Positions 17,746 to 25,046 of a DNA stretch of 53,836 bases are shown one piece after another (the stretch's first letter is position 1; each line of letters begins with the position of its first letter). Origin of the DNA: an uncultured Bacteroidales bacterium (GTDB lineage: Bacteria > Bacteroidota > Bacteroidia > Bacteroidales > UBA932); the NCBI GenBank assembly GCA_946406095.1, contig CAMJJO010000001.1:1-53836 (forward strand). The letters run 5' to 3'. The notes under the pieces were generated by a model that was given only the letters and a program-made list of their open reading frames with translations, searched no databases and was not told the origin of the DNA. The translations under genes and the position numbers were made by a program.

Positions 17746-18452
17746 AGCGCGCCCTCCTCGTTATTGAAATGCCCCCTGGAGCAATGCTCGAAGGTGTATT
17801 TGGTGTATTCTTCCATAGTCATCCCCATCTCTTCGGCCTTTTTGCGGGAGCACTCTTCCACAAGGTTGATGCGCTCGGTGGCGCCGGTCTCGTCGAATAT
17901 GGCCTGGAGTTCGTCCAGATCTTCCTGAGGGATGGCTCTCAATGCGCCCTCGCCCTGGCGGCCGAAGTTAGCGCCAAGGCGGTCATAAACATCCTGCTGA
18001 TTGTTCAGCACCCACTCGAAAACAGGCCCGGATTCGGGATGGTCTTCATATTTGTAGGTGGAAGGATGGACGCAGTATCCCAGCTTCAACACATTGGTTG
18101 TAAGCACTTTGGTGAGAGGATAGAGCTGGCGCCCCTTCTCCGATTCGGTGAAGTATCCAAGTTTGGTGGAGAGGTTGCGCAGCGCCATCACCACCAGCCC
18201 TGCTCCGTTCTTACGGGGGCAGCGGGTGACGCAGGACATGCATTCTCCGCAATACCAGATGGTCTCGCTTTTGAGGAGTTCGAGTATTCCGTCTTCGTCC
18301 TTACGCTGGACGGTGTCCACGATCTTGCGCGGATCATATTTGTAGAACTCCGCCGCAGGGCAGATGGCTGTGCAGGTGCCGCAGTTGATGCAGGTCTTGA
18401 GCCCTTCCTTGAAGCGGTAGTCTTTGGTGAGTTCGTCGTACAGTTTACCCAT
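17742..18452 (-). CDS. HdrC-like iron-sulfur subunit
   Basis: A 236-residue protein with two [4Fe-4S] motifs in its first hundred residues (Cys-Ile-Asn-Cys-Gly-Thr-Cys near 21-27 and Cys-Gly-Glu-Cys-Met-Ser-Cys near 68-74), then a helical C-terminal extension of about 130 residues absent from minimal HdrC. It is the first gene of the five-gene operon, with a promoter box 18-25 bases upstream. It probably passes electrons between the HdrA-like flavin and the HdrB-like subunit. Confidence 0.82.
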   Translation of the reverse strand: MGKLYDELTKDYRFKEGLKTCINCGTCTAICPAAEFYKYDPRKIVDTVQRKDEDGILELLKSETIWYCGECMSCVTRCPRKNGAGLVVMALRNLSTKLGYFTESEKGRQLYPLTKVLTTNVLKLGYCVHPSTYKYEDHPESGPVFEWVLNNQQDVYDRLGANFGRQGEGALRAIPQEDLDELQAIFDETGATERINLVEECSRKKAEEMGMTMEEYTKYTFEHCSRGHFNNEEGAL

Positions 18453-18469
18453 AGCACACGTTTAAGTTT

Positions 18470-18477
18470 CAAATATA
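18470..18477 (-). promoter_or_regulatory. Putative -7 box for the Hdr-like operon
   Basis: The minus strand reads TATATTTG, matching TAnnTTTG, 17 bases before the first start codon. It faces away from the carbonic anhydrase promoter. Confidence 0.5.
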
Positions 18478-18490
18478 CAAAATATTTGGG

Positions 18491-18622
18491 AAAGCCGTTT
18501 GGGGAGCCCGTTTCCGCCCCAGGTCTGGCTTCTTGGGAACCTACCCGTTGAACTTTTGCCGGATTTCCTCTAAGGGTCGGGCATTTTTTGAAAGGCGACC
18601 TGGTGCGAAACAGTGTTGCTTT
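18491..18622. repeat. Long imperfect palindrome in the hdr/carbonic anhydrase intergenic region
   Basis: Bases 18511-18525 and 18597-18610 are inverted copies (13 of 15 positions, one gap) around a 71-base core that itself has short complementary pieces (CCCG at 18544-18547 with CGGG at 18578-18581). An outer AAAGC/GCTTT pair extends the symmetry to 18491-18622. No convincing coding frame. It occupies most of the gap between two divergent promoters. It may be a dispersed hairpin element or a structured RNA; the core does not resemble the element found in carA and the GH95 gene. Confidence 0.45.
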
Positions 18623-18656
18623 TAATATCCATTCATTCGAATAACACAAAAAAGCG

Positions 18657-18664
18657 TATCTTTG
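18657..18664 (+). promoter_or_regulatory. Putative -7 box for carbonic anhydrase
   Basis: TATCTTTG matches TAnnTTTG; the ATG follows 48 bases later. Confidence 0.5.
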
Positions 18665-18712
18665 TTATGCACTACAGGATCACAAGAAAAAGCGATAATA
18701 AAAACAACCATC

Positions 18713-19249
18713 ATGATAGATTCAATACTACAGTTCAACAAGCAGTTCGTTGCTGAAAAGGCCTATGAGCCGTACGTTACGGATAAGTATCCCGCCAAGA
18801 AACTTGCAATCCTCACCTGCATGGACACCCGCTTGACGGAACTTCTGCCAAAGGCGCTGGGGCTGAAGAATGGAGATGCTAAGATTATCAAGAATGCAGG
18901 AGGGCTTATTCTTTCCGAAACTGATTCAGCCATAAGATCTCTTCTGGTAGCCATTTATGAACTAGGCGTAAACGAAGTAATGGTGATCCATCATTCCACA
19001 TGCGGGGCATGTCACATGAGTTACAGGGAGTTTAGGCCTCACATGCTCGAAAAGGGCATCTCGGAAGAAATACTGTCGGAATGGGAGAAGAAAGGCGTCG
19101 CTGACTGGCTGGAAGGTTTCCACAATACCGAAGCTTCCGTACGAAGGACTGTGGCCGCCATTATAAATCATCCCCTTGTGCCACAGAGCGTTACGGTTCG
19201 TGGATTCATCATCGATTCAACAACTGGAGAGCTTTCGGAAATTGTATAA
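18713..19249 (+). CDS. Beta-class carbonic anhydrase family protein
   Basis: A 178-residue protein with the zinc ligands of beta carbonic anhydrases: Cys36, His94 and Cys97, plus the Asp38-Arg40 catalytic dyad in Cys-Met-Asp-Thr-Arg. It interconverts CO2 and bicarbonate in the cytoplasm; bicarbonate is needed by carAB downstream and by carboxylases. It is of the short form common in anaerobes. A longer frame from a TTG at 18662 exists, but that codon lies inside the promoter box, so the ATG at 18713 is used. Confidence 0.85.
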   Translation: MIDSILQFNKQFVAEKAYEPYVTDKYPAKKLAILTCMDTRLTELLPKALGLKNGDAKIIKNAGGLILSETDSAIRSLLVAIYELGVNEVMVIHHSTCGACHMSYREFRPHMLEKGISEEILSEWEKKGVADWLEGFHNTEASVRRTVAAIINHPLVPQSVTVRGFIIDSTTGELSEIV

Positions 19250-19305
19250 TCACAGTTTTTTCACTACTTTTACGCAAGATTCTCCGTATCAAGGATTAAT
19301 AAGGT

Positions 19306-19797
19306 ATGAAACATAGAATTAACAATTGGGCAAAACTGCTATATGGCTTCCTGATGACCATACTTGGTTTTTCGGGATGCGAAGGCATTTTTGAAACGCG
19401 TGAAGAATATGGTCAGCCCTACGCAGAATTCAAACTTGTCGGAGAGGTCAAGTCCGAGGAGGGCAAGCCGATCAAGGGCATACGCGTAATCGTCAAGCCA
19501 TATATTGCACACACTGAACAACAGTATCTCGACTGGAACAGGGATACTTTGTTCACTGATGCAGAAGGTAAATTCAGCAAAGAAGAACTCAAGCATACCT
19601 GGCCAAATGAGATGAAGGGCTCCACTATCATTTTCGAGGACATAGACGGTCCCGAGAATGGCGGGGAATTTGTGTCTAAAACGCTGAACGACAAGGAGTT
19701 TACTGTTGAACAGATAAAGAAAGGAAGTGGCAACTGGTACGATGGAGACTTCCTCGTCACCGCTAACGCCACATTGTCTCCCAAAAAGCAAGACTGA
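19306..19797 (+). CDS. Radical SAM-associated putative lipoprotein
   Basis: A 163-residue secreted protein with a lipoprotein signal: hydrophobic segment 11-24 and Gly-Phe-Ser-Gly-Cys with Cys25 as lipidation site. After it comes Glu-Glu-Tyr-Gly-Gln-Pro-Tyr-Ala-Glu-Phe, which I recognise as the conserved start of the lipoproteins paired with a radical SAM/SPASM enzyme in Bacteroidetes (I recall TIGR04134). The remainder looks like one carboxypeptidase-regulatory-type beta domain. Its stop overlaps the next start by one base, so the pair is translated together. It is the probable substrate of the next gene product; no modification is known to me. Confidence 0.75.
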   Translation: MKHRINNWAKLLYGFLMTILGFSGCEGIFETREEYGQPYAEFKLVGEVKSEEGKPIKGIRVIVKPYIAHTEQQYLDWNRDTLFTDAEGKFSKEELKHTWPNEMKGSTIIFEDIDGPENGGEFVSKTLNDKEFTVEQIKKGSGNWYDGDFLVTANATLSPKKQD

Positions 19798-20867
19798 TGC
19801 CCGAGTCCCTGTCCATCCGCCGCAGAATTGCACTCGACATCTCCGAGAAGGTCAAGCAGAACCTGGTTCGGGAGCATCCCCTCAAGCAATTGTTCTGGGA
19901 GTGCACCCTTCGCTGCAATCTGTCCTGCCGGCACTGCGGAAGTGACTGCAAGCAGATTTCCGCCGTAAAGGATATGCCGAAGGAGGATTTCGGCCGGGTT
20001 CTGGATTCTGTCGCAGCCGCCACCGACCCGCATAAGGTGATGATCAATATCACCGGCGGGGAGCCTCTCTGCCGCCCCGACCTTGAGGAATGCGGGCGGA
20101 TGATCTACGAAAAGGAATTCCCCTGGGGGATGGTCACTAACGGCCTAGCACTTACTCCGCAACGCTATCAGAGGCTGCTCCGGAGCGGCCTGCGGGCAAT
20201 GACCATCAGTCTGGACGGCATAGGCGAAACTCACGATTGGATGCGCGGGCGCAAGGGGTCTTTCGAGCGTGCCGCGGCAGCCATCAAAATGGTTATCGAC
20301 TCCGGAGAGATCGCCTTCGACGTGGTCACCTGCGTGAATAAGAGGAGCTACTCGCAACTGTCTGATATCAAGGAGTTTCTGATCGGCCTCGGCCTGAAGG
20401 AATGGCGGCTGTTCACAGTTTTCCCGGTTGGCAGGGCCGCCGAAGATCCCGAACTGCAATTATCCAACGAAGAATTCAAGGGCCTGATGGAATTCATCAA
20501 GGCCACCCGGAAAGAAGGCCGGATTATGGCCGAATATGGCTGCGAAGGCTTTCTGGGCAATTATGAGGGCGATGTGCGCAGCCACTTCTACATCTGCTCC
20601 GCCGGCATCACCGTTGGTTCCGTCCTTGCCGACGGCAGCATCTCCGCCTGCCCCAGCATCAGAGCCGATTATCACCAGGGGAATATCTACCAAGATGACT
20701 TCATGGAAGTTTGGGACACCCGCTTCCAGCCCTTCCGGGACCGCTCTTGGATGCACAAAGACGAATGCGCCTCCTGCAAAGTCTGGAAATACTGCAAAGG
20801 CAACGGCATGCACCTGCGGGATGCCGACGGCAAACTTCTCCTCTGCCATTACTCAAAATTGCAATAA
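19797..20867 (+). CDS. Radical SAM/SPASM protein paired with a lipoprotein (TIGR04133-like)
   Basis: A 356-residue enzyme with the radical SAM cluster motif Cys40-x3-Cys44-x2-Cys47, a Gly-Gly-Glu-Pro SAM-binding motif near 83-86, and a SPASM domain from about 260 with cysteines in Tyr-Ile-Cys-Ser-Ala-Gly, Ala-Cys-Pro-Ser, Cys-Ala-Ser-Cys-x5-Cys and a final Leu-Cys-His. SPASM enzymes modify peptides or proteins, as in sulfatase maturation and RiPP synthesis. Tight coupling to the lipoprotein gene suggests it acts on that protein before export. I recall the family as TIGR04133; the assignment is from memory. Confidence 0.8.
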   Translation: MPESLSIRRRIALDISEKVKQNLVREHPLKQLFWECTLRCNLSCRHCGSDCKQISAVKDMPKEDFGRVLDSVAAATDPHKVMINITGGEPLCRPDLEECGRMIYEKEFPWGMVTNGLALTPQRYQRLLRSGLRAMTISLDGIGETHDWMRGRKGSFERAAAAIKMVIDSGEIAFDVVTCVNKRSYSQLSDIKEFLIGLGLKEWRLFTVFPVGRAAEDPELQLSNEEFKGLMEFIKATRKEGRIMAEYGCEGFLGNYEGDVRSHFYICSAGITVGSVLADGSISACPSIRADYHQGNIYQDDFMEVWDTRFQPFRDRSWMHKDECASCKVWKYCKGNGMHLRDADGKLLLCHYSKLQ

Positions 20868-20901
20868 ATTCCGTTAACAATATCTGAGCGGGGGCGTCTT
20901 T

Positions 20902-21429
20902 ATGTCAAAAATGTGTTTTATGAGACGGTTTTTACTTATCATCATTGTCATCGCGCTCCCCTTCTCGGCGCTGGCTAACGAAGGCGGGAAGTCCATTCCG
21001 AATGGGAAGATCAGTTCACTTATTTCCGAGTATAGTGCCTGTGACGGCGTGGAGGTGGTCAATCTGGGCCGCATCGCGCTGGGAGCGCTCAGAGGCATAG
21101 TCCGCATCAGCGACCCGGGCGACAAAGATACCAGGGATGCGCTGCAGATGGTCCGCGGCCTCAAAAAGCTCTCGATTTTCGAGTATGAAGACTGCACGGA
21201 CCAGCAGAAGTCGCAGATTACCAGAAAGTTGAACAGAATCCTTTCGGGCTGTGAAGTGCTGGTGGAAGCCAGCGGCGACGGCGACCGTGTGACCATCTAC
21301 GGCTACCTCGACGAAAAAAGCAACCTCATCCGGGACTGCATCATCTACACTCCCTCCAGCTGCGCCCTGATCTGCCTTTTCGGCAACTTCTCCATGGACA
21401 CCATCGCAAAGATTGCGGAAAATGACTGA
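20902..21429 (+). CDS. DUF4252 family exported protein (first copy)
   Basis: A protein of up to 175 residues with an N-terminal signal peptide ending near Phe-Ser-Ala-Leu-Ala, then a domain I assign to DUF4252, a Bacteroidetes family of unknown role. The start may instead be the ATG at 20920, which gives a more typical signal beginning Met-Arg-Arg-Phe. It overlaps the sigma factor gene by 8 bases, tying it to that regulator. Confidence 0.7.
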   Translation: MSKMCFMRRFLLIIIVIALPFSALANEGGKSIPNGKISSLISEYSACDGVEVVNLGRIALGALRGIVRISDPGDKDTRDALQMVRGLKKLSIFEYEDCTDQQKSQITRKLNRILSGCEVLVEASGDGDRVTIYGYLDEKSNLIRDCIIYTPSSCALICLFGNFSMDTIAKIAEND

Positions 21430-21898
21430 GCAGCGCTTCCATAGCGATTACCTGACCCTGGCGGAAAGCCTCTACAGGATTGCATACTACATCCTGGAAT
21501 CCGAGGCCGAAGCGGAGGATGCGGTGCAGGAACTCTACCTCAAGCTCTGGAAGATGCGGGATGCCCTGGACGGCATCCAGAACCCTAAAGCCTATGCCAC
21601 CCGGCTCCTGAAGAACCAATGCATAGACCGCATCAGAAGAGCCTCCAGAGAGGCCGGCGCCCAGTACGACTCAGCTGACACCCAGTACAGTCCCGATGAA
21701 AGGATAGACGCCCGAGAACGGCTCGACAAGGTGCTGGAGGCGGTGAAGGCCCTCCCCGAGAGGCAGCGTAAGATCTTGATCCTGCGTACGGTAGACGGCC
21801 TTTCATACGAAGAAACAGCCAGACTTACCGGATGCGATTACCTCACCTGCCGTGTGCTGCTGTCAAGGGCACGGGCAAAACTAAAAACAATTGTATGA
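21422..21898 (+). CDS. ECF-type RNA polymerase sigma factor
   Basis: A 158-residue sigma-70 family protein with only regions 2 and 4. Region 2 (about 8-75) has the acidic Glu-Asp-Ala-Val-Gln-Glu stretch and the Arg-Leu-Leu-Lys-Asn-Gln DNA-binding helix; region 4 (about 103-155) has Leu-Ser-Tyr-Glu-Glu-Thr-Ala and a helix-turn-helix. It overlaps genes on both sides (8 and 4 bases). The membrane protein encoded next is its probable anti-sigma factor, and the flanking DUF4252 genes its probable regulon. Confidence 0.88.
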   Translation: MTEQRFHSDYLTLAESLYRIAYYILESEAEAEDAVQELYLKLWKMRDALDGIQNPKAYATRLLKNQCIDRIRRASREAGAQYDSADTQYSPDERIDARERLDKVLEAVKALPERQRKILILRTVDGLSYEETARLTGCDYLTCRVLLSRARAKLKTIV

Positions 21899-22287
21899 AA
21901 AAGATAGAAGATATAGAAAGAATGGAAGTGGAAGAGCTGGAAGCGGCAGCCCTTAAGGAGAACATACGTGTTCCAGACGGCCTCAAAGACCGCATCAAGG
22001 CGACTCTGGCAGCGGAAACCATCATTGAGGAATCCACGCCGAAACGCAACCCTCTCCCCTACATCGCAGTTGCCGCCGCGGCAGCCGTAGCGGCCATCGT
22101 GGCAATCCCGCACAAAGGCTCAGCCTTGCAGGACACCTACACCGATCCCTATCTTGCTTATGCAAAGGTGGAAGAGACCTTCAATACCATCTCCAACAAA
22201 ATGGCCGCTGGCATATCCCTGGCCGAAGAAGCCCGGGACGCCGCCGGCAAGCCCTCAGAAATAATCAATAAAATCAACACGAAATGA
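21895..22287 (+). CDS. Single-pass membrane protein, putative anti-sigma factor
   Basis: A 130-residue protein: an acidic, helical cytoplasmic part (1-52), one Ala/Val-rich membrane helix (about 56-70), and a short outer part. Size, topology and the ATGA overlap with the sigma gene are those of a small anti-sigma factor, but it lacks an obvious zinc-binding anti-sigma motif. I do not recognise the family with certainty. The ATG at 21895 is chosen for the overlap. Confidence 0.6.
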   Translation: MKKIEDIERMEVEELEAAALKENIRVPDGLKDRIKATLAAETIIEESTPKRNPLPYIAVAAAAAVAAIVAIPHKGSALQDTYTDPYLAYAKVEETFNTISNKMAAGISLAEEARDAAGKPSEIINKINTK

Positions 22288-22766
22288 AACGCATAATCAT
22301 AATTGCAACCCTGTTGCTCGCAAGCATATCATCTTTCGCCCAGAATGGGAAAAGTATCTACCAGAAATATTCAGACGCAGAAAACGTGAGCGCCGTCTAC
22401 ATCTCTCCTGCAATGTTCCGGCTGATCGGAAAGATTCCTGACATGAACGTAGAAGGAAACGACGTGAACCTGGCTCCTATTATCCGGTCCTTGTCCGGGC
22501 TGTACATCATCAGCAGCGAAAATCCGCACATCAACTCGCAGATCAAGGCAGACGCCGAGAAGTTCATAAAAGGAGGCCAATATGAACTCTTGATGGAAGC
22601 CAAAGACGATGGAGAGACCGTCAGGATGTATACTGTCGGCACGGAAAAGGTGGTGAACAGTTTCGTAATGCTCTCCATCGACGGAAACGAAATCGATTTC
22701 ATCTGCGTTGATGGCAAGATGGACCGGGAGGATCTGGACAAACTTATGGCAGATGCTATGAAATAA
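22284..22766 (+). CDS. DUF4252 family exported protein (second copy)
   Basis: A 160-residue protein with a signal peptide ending in Ser-Phe-Ala-Gln and a domain like that of the DUF4252 protein at 20902-21429; both keep a run near the C-terminus in which two short strands frame a polar turn. It overlaps the membrane protein gene by 4 bases and ends the four-gene cassette. Function unknown; surface or envelope-stress roles would fit the sigma factor context. Confidence 0.7.
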   Translation: MKRIIIIATLLLASISSFAQNGKSIYQKYSDAENVSAVYISPAMFRLIGKIPDMNVEGNDVNLAPIIRSLSGLYIISSENPHINSQIKADAEKFIKGGQYELLMEAKDDGETVRMYTVGTEKVVNSFVMLSIDGNEIDFICVDGKMDREDLDKLMADAMK

Positions 22767-22771
22767 TTTCC

Positions 22772-22779
22772 TAAATTTG
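22772..22779 (+). promoter_or_regulatory. Putative -7 box for cstA
   Basis: TAAATTTG matches TAnnTTTG, 22 bases before the cstA start. Confidence 0.5.
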
Positions 22780-22801
22780 CAGAAACGGAAACCTATTCAC
22801 T

Positions 22802-24256
22802 ATGCTTTCTTTTCTGCTTTGCATCATCGCCCTCATAGTGGGTTACGTGCTCTACGGAGCATTTGTAGACAAAGTCTTCGGGTCGGATCCCAAGCGTCCG
22901 ACTCCCGCTGTCGAAAAAGCGGACGGGGTGGATTTCATCCCCATGCCCACCTGGAAGGTGTTTATGATACAGTTCTTGAATATCGCAGGAACGGGGCCTA
23001 TCTTCGGAGCCATAATGGGCGCGAAGTTCGGTCCCGCCTCCTATTTATGGATAGTGCTGGGGTGCATTTTCGCCGGAGCGGTGCACGATTACCTCACGGG
23101 GATGCTTTCCATCCGCCACGGCGGAGCGGGCCTGCCGGAACTCGTTGGCAACTACCTCGGCAGCGGCACCAAGAAAGTGATGCTGGTGTTCTCCCTTCTG
23201 CTTCTGCTCCTGGTGGGAACCGTGTTCGTCTACAGCCCTGCCCTGATTCTGGGAGATATGGCCGGCGATGGTTCCCGAAGCGCCATAATGCTCTGGGTAG
23301 CAGTGGTTTTCGTATACTATATCATCGCCACGCTTCTCCCTATCGACAAGATAATCGGAAGAATATATCCCCTGTTTGCCGCCGCCCTGCTGTTTATGGC
23401 AGCCGCGCTGATGATATGCCTCTTCGTCAAATGGCCCGCCATCCCCGAAATCTGGGACGGCCTGCAGAACCGCGGTCCTTCGATCGGGCTTAACGGTCAG
23501 AGCATCTTCCCCTGCCTCTTCATAACCATAGCCTGCGGAGCGATCAGCGGCTTCCACGCCACCCAGAGCCCGCTCATGGCCCGCTGCATCAAGAATGAGA
23601 AGCTGGGGCGTCCGGTGTTTTACGGGGCGATGATAACCGAAGGACTCGTGGCACTCATCTGGGCTGCTGTTGCATCCTACTTCTTCTTCGACGGAGGTGC
23701 GGCGGAAGTCGGTTCGGACCTCACCGCAGCGGCTCCTACGGTGGTCACCAAAGTCTCCCGCAGCTGGCTGGGAATTCTCGGCGGAGTGCTCGCGATTCTC
23801 GGTGTGGTGGCAGCTCCTATCACCAGCGGCGACACTGCCTTCCGCAGCGCCCGCCTGATAGTCGCGGACTTCCTGAAATTCGACCAGAAACCCATACGCA
23901 ACCGCCTTGTGATAGCGGTTCCGCTATTCATAGCAGCAAGCGCATTGCTTTGGTTCAACGTTGCCAATGCCAACGGATTCAATATCATCTGGCGCTACTT
24001 CGGATGGGCCAACCAGACACTGGCCGTATTCTCGCTCTGGACTGCGACCGTTTATCTGGTGAAGGCGAAGAAGGGTGCCTGGTATCTGATTTCCCTGCTT
24101 CCCGCCGCGTTTATGACCTCCGTCTGCCTCACCTTTATCTGTGTAGACAAGACGGGCTTCGGCCTGAACCACTCGCTGATACCCTGGCTTGGAGTCGGTA
24201 CGTTCGTGATTTCTCTGGTTTTATTCTTCATCTGGCAGCGGAAAGTTTGCAAATAA
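22802..24256 (+). CDS. cstA: CstA family transporter (carbon starvation protein)
   Basis: A 484-residue inner-membrane protein with about twelve hydrophobic helices. The early motif Asn-Ile-Ala-Gly-Thr-Gly-Pro-Ile-Phe-Gly-Ala and the Gly-Ala-Val-His-Asp-Tyr stretch are typical of CstA. Family members import peptides or pyruvate when preferred carbon is exhausted. It is shorter than the roughly 700-residue E. coli form, as is common in Bacteroidetes. It has its own promoter box, and the predicted promoter of the arginine operon begins inside its last codons. Confidence 0.87.
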   Translation: MLSFLLCIIALIVGYVLYGAFVDKVFGSDPKRPTPAVEKADGVDFIPMPTWKVFMIQFLNIAGTGPIFGAIMGAKFGPASYLWIVLGCIFAGAVHDYLTGMLSIRHGGAGLPELVGNYLGSGTKKVMLVFSLLLLLLVGTVFVYSPALILGDMAGDGSRSAIMLWVAVVFVYYIIATLLPIDKIIGRIYPLFAAALLFMAAALMICLFVKWPAIPEIWDGLQNRGPSIGLNGQSIFPCLFITIACGAISGFHATQSPLMARCIKNEKLGRPVFYGAMITEGLVALIWAAVASYFFFDGGAAEVGSDLTAAAPTVVTKVSRSWLGILGGVLAILGVVAAPITSGDTAFRSARLIVADFLKFDQKPIRNRLVIAVPLFIAASALLWFNVANANGFNIIWRYFGWANQTLAVFSLWTATVYLVKAKKGAWYLISLLPAAFMTSVCLTFICVDKTGFGLNHSLIPWLGVGTFVISLVLFFIWQRKVCK

Positions 24257-24277
24257 GGAATTCTTTTCTTTAATTTG
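24246..24277 (+). promoter_or_regulatory. Predicted promoter of the arg-car operon
   Basis: TTTG at 24246-24249 and TTAATTTG at 24270-24277 (one mismatch to TAnnTTTG) are 20 bases apart. The -33 box lies in the last codons of cstA. Start of transcription would fall about 24284, at the ATG of the small Arg-rich frame. Confidence 0.5.
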
Positions 24278-24284
24278 TATCCGT

Positions 24285-24329
24285 ATGTCAGTAGTGTGCC
24301 CTCATAAGAGCAGACGAGCCCGAAGATAG
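24285..24329 (+). CDS. Candidate arginine leader peptide (14 codons)
   Basis: ATG to TAG encodes MSVVCPHKSRRARR. Four of the last five codons are arginine and use AGA, CGA, CGA, AGA, the minority choices next to the CGC-rich genes around it. It lies at the predicted transcription start of an operon holding argG, argH and carAB. The last two Arg codons and the stop form the left arm of the stem-loop at 24321-24358, the geometry expected if ribosome stalling at scarce Arg-tRNA remodels the leader RNA. No Shine-Dalgarno is visible; translation could be leaderless. It could also be chance in a 229-base gap. Confidence 0.5.
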   Translation: MSVVCPHKSRRARR

Positions 24330-24358
24330 GAGGCGTAGAACCCTCCCAAATATCTTCG
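24321..24358 (+). promoter_or_regulatory. Leader stem-loop 1 of the arg operon
   Basis: CGAAGATA (24321-24328) pairs perfectly with TATCTTCG (24351-24358); inside, GGAGG (24329-24333) can pair with CCTCC (24342-24346). The left arm overlaps Arg codons 13 and 14 and the stop of the small frame. No T-run follows. Confidence 0.5.
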
Positions 24359-24395
24359 GAAATTCTTCACATACCCAATTCCAACAGAATTTCCG
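24357..24395 (+). promoter_or_regulatory. Leader stem-loop 2 of the arg operon
   Basis: CGGAAATTCT (24357-24366) and AGAATTTCCG (24386-24395) form a perfect 10-base stem with a 19-base loop. It shares two bases with stem-loop 1. No T-run follows. Confidence 0.5.
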
Positions 24396-24405
24396 CCTAA
24401 TAATT

Positions 24406-24432
24406 GCAATTGACAATCTCGGTTTGTCTTGC
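24406..24432 (+). promoter_or_regulatory. Leader stem-loop 3 of the arg operon
   Basis: GCAA-TT-GACAA (24406-24416) pairs with TTGTC-TTGC (24424-24432) leaving a two-base bulge and a 7-base loop. TTGTC could instead pair with a second GACAA further downstream, before the first structural gene. Confidence 0.35.
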
Positions 24433-24485
24433 CATTAGGGATATTATGTATCCGGCCCGACAACCGCAGCCAGACAGGATAATAA

Positions 24486-25046
24486 ATGGAAATCAAGGTA
24501 TTTGTGGCTGACGAAAGCCATCTCGACTACGCAGAAGCGATCTGCAATGAAATAGAAGAATCCGCCAAGGAAAGCAAACTTGGTCTTGCCAAGCGTACTC
24601 CGGAGTATATCTCCGGGAAGATACTCTCCGGCAAGGCAGTCATAGCGCTGACCGACGATGGCGAATTCGCGGGTTTTTCCTATATAGAAACCTGGGGAGG
24701 CAAGAGTTTCGTGGCAAACTCCGGCCTCATCGTCGCCCGCAAGTTCCGCGGCCTGGGCCTCGCCAAACGCATCAAGGAGCAGACTTTCATCCTCTCCCGC
24801 AAACTCTTCCCGGATGCCAAGATTTTCTCTCTTACCACGGGCGCGGCAGTCATGAAGATGAACTACGAGTTCGGATTCCGTCCCGTTCCCTACAACGAAC
24901 TGACGGACGACCCCGAGTTCTGGAAAGGCTGCGAAGGATGCCGGAACTTCGATATCCTAACGCGTAACGAATACAGGCTCTGCCTCTGCACGGGCCTTCT
25001 TTACGATCCTAAAGAACACTTTGAAATTCATCACCCCGGAGAATAA
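24486..25046 (+). CDS. GNAT acyltransferase, putative first step of arginine synthesis
   Basis: A 186-residue GNAT protein with the acyl-CoA binding loop Arg-Lys-Phe-Arg-Gly-Leu-Gly-Leu-Ala near 80-88. As first structural gene of an operon with argG, a deacylase and argH, it is the likely glutamate N-acyltransferase. Bacteroides uses N-succinyl rather than N-acetyl intermediates, so the acyl group here may be succinyl; the sequence does not decide. It overlaps argG by one base. Confidence 0.72.
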   Translation: MEIKVFVADESHLDYAEAICNEIEESAKESKLGLAKRTPEYISGKILSGKAVIALTDDGEFAGFSYIETWGGKSFVANSGLIVARKFRGLGLAKRIKEQTFILSRKLFPDAKIFSLTTGAAVMKMNYEFGFRPVPYNELTDDPEFWKGCEGCRNFDILTRNEYRLCLCTGLLYDPKEHFEIHHPGE

